From contig OY744517.1 in the NCBI GenBank assembly GCA_963556195.1, forward strand, positions 84,181,214-84,245,213: DNA of 64,000 bases, given 5' to 3'. The notes beneath the pieces are model-generated. The model saw only the letters and a program-made list of their open reading frames with translations, made no database searches and had not been told where the DNA came from. The position numbers and the translations under genes were made by a program. The stretch comes from Sepiola atlantica (taxonomy: Eukaryota > Mollusca > Cephalopoda > Sepiida > Sepiolidae). The first letter of the stretch is position 1; the number at the start of each line of letters is the position of its first letter. Shown here piece after piece: positions 59,022 to 64,000 of the stretch.

Positions 59022-59094
59022 ATCTAAATAGCTCAGTTCGTAGAACATCAGACTGAAGATCTCAAGGTTTTGGTTTCGATTTCCAGTCATGTTA
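59022..59094 (+). pseudogene. tRNA-Phe(GAA)-like pseudogene or SINE head
   Basis: TAGCTCAGTTCGTAGAAC (box A) and an anticodon arm with ACTGAAGATC, giving a GAA anticodon, match tRNA-Phe. The T-arm (GGTTTCGATTTCC) is off consensus and the acceptor arms do not pair, so this is not a functional tRNA. Confidence 0.75.
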
Positions 59095-60000
59095 CCCGCT
59101 TTATTTGTTGGGAATTGAATGATTTAGTATTAATGCAATATTTTCCATTTCTAAAAGAGGTTAAGATATTTCGATATCGAAATGTATTTCTTACATGTAC
59201 AAAAATAGTGACTGACGGACAGACAGACACAGAGAAAATGGACCTTCTATTATGAGTGGATAAGCAACAGAAAAAGGAGGTATGATATTTCGGGAAGAAC
59301 ATTTCCCTTCAGATGTGTGTTAAAACTTAATTGAAACGTACATAGGAAGACTGTTGCCGGTGAGGGCTATACGGCAGAAAATGAAATGGATTTGAAATCA
59401 AATTAAAAAGTGAACACATTTTTTTATACATATATATACATGTGTGTGTGTTTGTGTGTGTATACTGGGTGTTTGTGTTTGCCTTTGGTGACAGCTGTAA
59501 AGTAAATGGATTCTTTCTCTTGACTTTTTAATTGGTATCAATAATGATTAGAAAAGTCATCTGACATGAACTTAGCGTTAGATGTATGCACGTGCACACT
59601 GCCAAATATGAATTTCTTCTATCCTCACATCTTCCCTAAAATGTTCATTTTGGCTGTAGGCCGACATGCAAATGTCAATATTCATAATTGTGTATAATTT
59701 TTTGTTTCAACGATTTCTGCTGTCTTTCGTTCACAAGGAAATTTTTTTAAAGATTGTAAACTCATTTCATTGCTCTTCAATTTGCATGTTTTTTTTTTCT
59801 CTTATTATATTCTTCCAATTCTTTTTCTTTCTTTCTTTCGTTTTCTGTTTGATTCTCACTTGTTTCACCTTCTTCATTTGTAATGTTGCCTCCAAATAAA
59901 TTACAGCCTTTTCTCTATTTGAAGAAGGTACACCTTGGACTGAAACATCAAATCGATTGGATAAAGACTATTTCACATAAGATTCATTATCCATGTACAT

Positions 60001-60165
60001 GACTGCTGATCACAGTTGGCTAATCAAGCGGTCAGGTTTCGAATCTCAGCATGAAAACACTTGCCACATCTAGCCACACTGAAGAGCCGTGATACGGCTG
60101 ATCAGCTGTCTGCAAATGACAGCATTTGCTCGCCACTCGTGGGTAGAGCTCTATAGTAAGGGAAT
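60001..60165 (+). mobile_element. SINE-like element, copy 1
   Basis: Shares GCTGATCACAGTT, GGTTTCGAATCTC (box B-like) and ACATCTAGCCACA with 60266-60385. The tRNA-like head is incomplete. Confidence 0.6.
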
Positions 60166-60265
60166 AAATGATTACCACTTAGCTTTTTTATGAATAATTT
60201 AGCACTCTTGGCAGTCAGTAATGTGAATATAAAAATACATAAACATTATAATTCATCTTGCTCCT

Positions 60266-60385
60266 GGGGTGAGTGTTATAGTGTAGGGGTAGAATGTCCG
60301 ATTGCTGATCACAGTTTGTTGATCAAGTAATCAGGTTTCGTATCTCAACATGAACACTCACCATGTCTAGCCACATTGAAGATCA
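60266..60385 (+). mobile_element. SINE-like element, copy 2
   Basis: Has a box-A-like GTGTAGGGGTAGAATGTCCG and box-B-like GGTTTCGTATCTC, the same family as the copy 265 bp upstream. Confidence 0.65.
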
Positions 60386-60399
60386 TAATTTAGAAAAAT

Positions 60400-61060
60400 G
60401 TTGCATTATGGAGGGCTCTATGCCGGATAAGAGTAAATCAACTAGTATGAATTTTGACAAGAATCGAGCTTAGTGCAGGTTAGAGCGACACAAACCTTGG
60501 GAAATGGATCTGTTCCCACGGTGAATAATCAGACATGGCGAACCGAGGGTCAAATCACAAAGTAAGGAGTAAAAAAATAAAGGGACATCAGGCGATATGA
60601 CAAAGGTTTCACAGTTCAAGGCGGACATGAAATAATTATGCTGTGAGACTTTGAAAAGTTGAACTAGCAATAAGGCAAAATGTGCAACCCAAGATGTCTG
60701 TTCGTTGAGTTCACTCATTTATCCTCTAATAAGATAAGTTATGTACCTGATGTATCTTGTTGAAGATATAATGATAAATAACCTGAATGGAAGGCCTTTA
60801 AAATAATAGGTTTATTTCTGGATATATATATCTCGTATATACAAGATATGTTTACAGAATACAGAATAGCGTAGACAAACTAGAGAATATGTAAGACAGA
60901 ATGTTAAGACTGCATGTGTCTTAACTCGAATGTCTCAGCTGCTCGCTGTAGTCATACTTATAGTCTAACGAGTCCATCGATATCATTGCGCATTGATATT
61001 GAAATAGACATTTGGGATTGTCGCTTGAAACAAAAGAGGTAGAGAGACTAATGAATGAAC
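60400..61060 (-). other. Complex unclassified sequence, possible LTR-like
   Basis: On the minus strand an AATAAA (near 60812) is followed by TTCAACA and a 5'-leader-like stretch with an 82-codon frame. LTR plus leader is one reading, but no second LTR, gag or pol is present. Confidence 0.25.
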
Positions 61061-61064
61061 ACAC

Positions 61065-61165
61065 ACATAAATAATTTAAGGAAACGCACTCACGTATAAG
61101 AAACACACTCACATAAATAATTTAAGGAAACGCACTCACGTATAAGAAACACACTCACACACCTG
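61065..61165. repeat. Tandem duplication of a 50-bp segment
   Basis: ATAAATAATTTAAGGAAACG and CACTCACGTATAAGAAACAC occur twice in succession. Confidence 0.9.
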
Positions 61166-61750
61166 TTAAAGAAAGTAAGATACACGAAAATCGCGTTTAT
61201 GAGAAGGAACGAAAATAGATTTAAGAAAACTTTTCAAGGAACTTTTAAAAGTTACAGAAACACATGCATTATATGAAATATTTTGAAAATCAACATTCGT
61301 GCAATTTAAATGAAAAATTCATTAATTTAATTTTTTTTTGCAAGCTTTCGTTATAGAACAACTTTGTCAGGCGAGACTCTCTTATAGTTTTTTTCTTCTT
61401 TTATTCCTCCTCATTTTGATGGTATTAACCCCGAGGGGTCGAATCACGATACGAGCAGAAAGAGACGTCAAGTTCTTAAAGACATTAGGATAAGTGTAGT
61501 CCTGCCGATGTTATGCGCAGATTCGTGCTTTTTTTTTTAGTAAGGAAATTGACAACATCTTTGAAGCACGCATTAGAATGTATTAAAGTGAAATATTTTG
61601 AAAATCAACAATCGTGTAAAATTTAAATGAAAATATCACTGTTTAATTATATAATAACAATTTCAACTAAGATAAGCTCCCATACGTTTTAGCTCAATAG
61701 ATTTTCTGAATTTTAGTTTAAAAAATACAAGTATTTTGATTCGTCCAATA

Positions 61751-61818
61751 AGGTGTTTCTAGAGAAGGATTATGGTTAGGGTTAGGGTTGGGGTTAGGGT
61801 TAGGTGTTTCTAGAGAAG
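61751..61818 (+). repeat. Telomeric (GGTTAG)n flanked by perfect 17-bp direct repeats
   Basis: AGGTGTTTCTAGAGAAG at 61751-61767 and 61802-61818 bracket 34 bp, mainly TTAGGG units with one variant. It looks like telomeric sequence inserted at a break with a duplicated target. Confidence 0.9.
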
Positions 61819-61949
61819 AGATAAATTATTTGTAATTCCGACAATTTAAAACTGTTTGGCTGAGCTTCAATCTATTACTAATGGCGATTTGGTATCTGTC
61901 TGTCTGAAACCGAAACTATATTATTACTTCTATTAATGTACTCTTGTAC

Positions 61950-62355
61950 TATCTTTTAATACTCAATTCAGTTTACTATACTATTTCAGACTAATTTACT
62001 ATTTTTTAATATTCAATTCAGTTTACTATACTATTTCAGACTAATTTACTATTTTTTAATACTCAATTCAGTTTACTATACTATTTCAGACTAATTTACT
62101 ATTTTTTAATACTCAATTCAGTTTACTATACTATTTCAGACTAATTTACTATTTTTTAATACTCAATTCAGTTTACTATACTATTTCAGACTAATTTACT
62201 ATTTTTTAATACTCAATTCAGTTTACTATACTATTTCAGACTAATTTACTATTTTTTAATACTCAATTCAGTTTACTATACTATTTCAGACTAATTTACT
62301 ATTTTTTAATACTCAATTCAGTTTACTAAACTATTTCAGACTAATTTACTATTTT
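61950..62355. repeat. 50-bp minisatellite, about eight copies
   Basis: Units contain TTCAGTTTACTATACTATTT and CAGACTAATTTACTATTTTT, nearly identical across the array. Confidence 0.97.
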
Positions 62356-62539
62356 TCTCAAAATGGGGGGGGGGGGTAGTGTCGAATCCGTTCTATTGTC
62401 ATTATACTATCCTCCCAGACATTTTCCTTTGGGGGAGGTAGTGGAAGCAGTTCGGCATGATACCACCCTTCCAGACTAGCAAGAGTATGCGACCAGAGGG
62501 AGCATATATTTGCTAGTATGTATAACAATGATTTGGGTT

Positions 62540-62720
62540 TCCTCTTTCAATTGGTATCAAGGCTAGGCAATACGTCAGAGAAAATTGTATTTTCCCTTCC
62601 TCAAGCCCAAGACCATTTCTAGAGCCATTTTTATAGCTTATAATTCAGTTGTGTAGATGTAAGCATTATTTGGCAATCCGATTTGTTTATAGGTATGTAT
62701 GTTGGTAGCTGCTGCTTCTG
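62540..62720 (-). pseudogene. LINE RNase H-like remnant
   Basis: The minus strand decodes to IGLPNNAYIYTTEL, a stop, then AIKMALEMVLGLRKGKYNFL. This resembles the N-A-x-x-x-T-x-E-L-x-A-I block of RNase H domains in Jockey-like LINEs. It lies downstream (minus strand) of the endonuclease remnant at 62970-63300. The RT domain expected between them is missing. Confidence 0.6.
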
Positions 62721-62969
62721 TTGCATATAAGATTGTTTACCATCTGCCCGACTAGATGCATAATCATGGTATTTATCTCCTAGTTCTCCAAATTCACTTT
62801 GGCTGATGAGGTTGTTGGTTATGTTATGTTTTCTTTTGCTGCGTCAATGTTATGTCTATGTGTGGTTTGGAGATTGACCACAGAGGTATCTTGCTTATTG
62901 GGAATCACATCATATTATCAGGAGTCTTGTTTACTTATGTTAGTTTCTTTGATGTGAAGTCTAAATGAA

Positions 62970-63300
62970 GGGATACTTGTTTGCTTACTATAGATTTGCA
63001 TATATGGGTTTCTTTAACTCAAGGAAAATCAGTGAATGGTCGCTGCCAAATTGATCACTATGGACTCCCCAGTGGATGTCTGAAGATTGATGGAGAGCAA
63101 TGGTTGATGTTGTACCAGAACCTGGATACAGAAAGATGTGTGTGTTTTGTTATTAATAATGCATAGGTCAGATGATTCCAGCAAAGATTCTATGTTTTTG
63201 TTAAAATTTTGGTTCAAGTTGCCACTTGCCAATAATTTATACTCAAACCAAGTAATACGGTTTTGAATTATCCAAAATATCTGCAGAATAAACAAAAAGT
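62970..63300 (-). pseudogene. LINE apurinic-type endonuclease remnant
   Basis: The minus strand reads NKNIESLLESSDLCIINNKT, then after a frameshift SGTTSTIALHQSSD and VHSDQFGSDHSLIFL, which contains the catalytic GSDH motif of non-LTR retrotransposon endonucleases. Only the second half of the domain is present. Confidence 0.75.
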
Positions 63301-63366
63301 CCAAGTAGTTTACTATCAAGAAAACATTTAATTCATGCTGATATAATCTCTTTCTCTCTCTCTCTT

Positions 63367-63397
<31 letters not shown>

Positions 63398-63424
63398 TAA
63401 TTTTATACATACATAAAAATAATC

Positions 63425-63515
63425 CATGGCTAACTTAGATAAGGATCGAACCTTCGATATTGACGTCTATTGTCAAGCGTCTTTACCACTGGACCAAGAC
63501 GCTTGTCTAGAAATA
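63425..63515 (-). mobile_element. tRNA-derived SINE fragment
   Basis: The minus strand has a box-A-like TGGTCCAGTGGTAAAGAC and a perfect box-B GGTTCGATCC. The anticodon arm is not tRNA-like. It is next to an (AT)n tract on one side. Confidence 0.7.
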
Positions 63516-63693
63516 TGTACGATTTTTGTCACCTACATATTTAATGTATTTTTATGTAATTATTTTTATTGGTGATTACAGCGTTCGTTGTTTATTTGCT
63601 TACTCTTATTGCGATTATCTCACTTCCTAAGTGATTAAGATGCAGAAAATTGCATTATTAGTCGCCCTTAACTTTATAGGACGTATTTTTTCG

Positions 63694-63696
<3 letters not shown>

Positions 63697-63763
<67 letters not shown>
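63697..63763. repeat. (AT)n microsatellite
   Basis: Pure alternating AT. Both long minus-strand frames across it are artefacts. Confidence 0.97.
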
Positions 63764-63768
<5 letters not shown>

Positions 63769-64000
63769 CCCTTTATTATTATGTGGTAAACATAATCTGC
63801 AGAAATGAGAAACAAAAATTATGAACATAAGATAACGATCAAAACCTGCAATAGTTTGAATCATACAAGAAAGTACAATTTTTGATGTTGAAAATGTGTT
63901 ACTTCTTTGCACATTTTAAAACTTATACAGAAAAAGTAAGAAATTTTAGTTGTAAGGTAGATAACTCCTATTATATTCTTCAATTGAAAATATGAGTTAT

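Noticed and set aside
59022..59094. Functional tRNA-Phe gene
   Set aside because: The acceptor arms do not pair and the T-arm is off consensus.
62811..62840. CTGATGAGG as a third hammerhead
   Set aside because: No GAAA or stem II partner follows.

Overview
This is a non-coding, AT-rich stretch of an animal nuclear genome built almost entirely from repeats and the remains of transposable elements. I found no host protein-coding gene that I can support. TTAGGG-type interstitial telomeric tracts, tRNA-, 5S- and U2-derived short elements, Penelope-like elements (PLEs), several non-LTR retrotransposon (LINE) fossils, a Ty3/Gypsy element and very long (AT)n, (TTA)n and (CT)n tracts together suggest a marine invertebrate, most plausibly a mollusc and perhaps a cephalopod. 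That assignment is inference. Most long open reading frames are microsatellite translations or shadows.

Layout. 1-5 kb: a 5S rRNA-derived fragment, (AT)n tracts, a tRNA-headed short retroelement carrying a hammerhead ribozyme core (1675-1723), a LINE reverse transcriptase pseudogene (2189-2974) and trinucleotide arrays. 5143-7584: an internally deleted Ty3/Gypsy element with both 164-bp LTRs, a 5-bp target duplication, a polypurine tract and an apparent self-complementary primer-binding site. 7.6-11.6 kb: a small LINE fragment, a dispersed AT-rich module and a polypyrimidine tract. 11.6-13.6 kb: a PLE complex with a GIY-YIG endonuclease fragment, a second hammerhead core, a downstream PLE ORF start and an inverted 5' piece, then a 190-bp palindrome. 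14.25-15.15 kb: a fold-back element whose loop is telomeric repeat. 16-24.6 kb: LINE 3' ends, a 29-bp minisatellite, duplicated telomere-bearing modules, an endonuclease-like LINE C-terminus and a U2-family repeat. 26-35 kb: a second copy of the hammerhead-type short element (without the ribozyme), a U2-headed repeat and a dispersed repeat with an expanded 59-bp minisatellite. 34.5-39.7 kb: two 650-bp LTR-like sequences in inverted orientation, with a tRNA SINE with target duplications between them. 39.9-42.2 kb: degraded LINEs. 48.74-55.13 kb: a 6.4-kb satellite of about 95-bp units with higher-order structure. 56-57.2 kb: a tandem trimer of a U2-snRNA-headed repeat. 57-64 kb: an AT palindrome, a PLE fragment, tRNA-like SINEs, a telomeric insertion flanked by 17-bp repeats, a 50-bp minisatellite and a deleted LINE.

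The strongest leads are the tRNA-headed element with an intact type I hammerhead core, the Gypsy element whose primer-binding site is complementary to its own predicted transcript 5' end, the U2-headed repeat that tandemises at a U2-internal A-run, and telomeric sequence in two different insertion contexts. Nothing looks like an operon or cooperating gene set. The logic here is that of retroelements, self-cleaving RNAs and tandem-repeat expansion.
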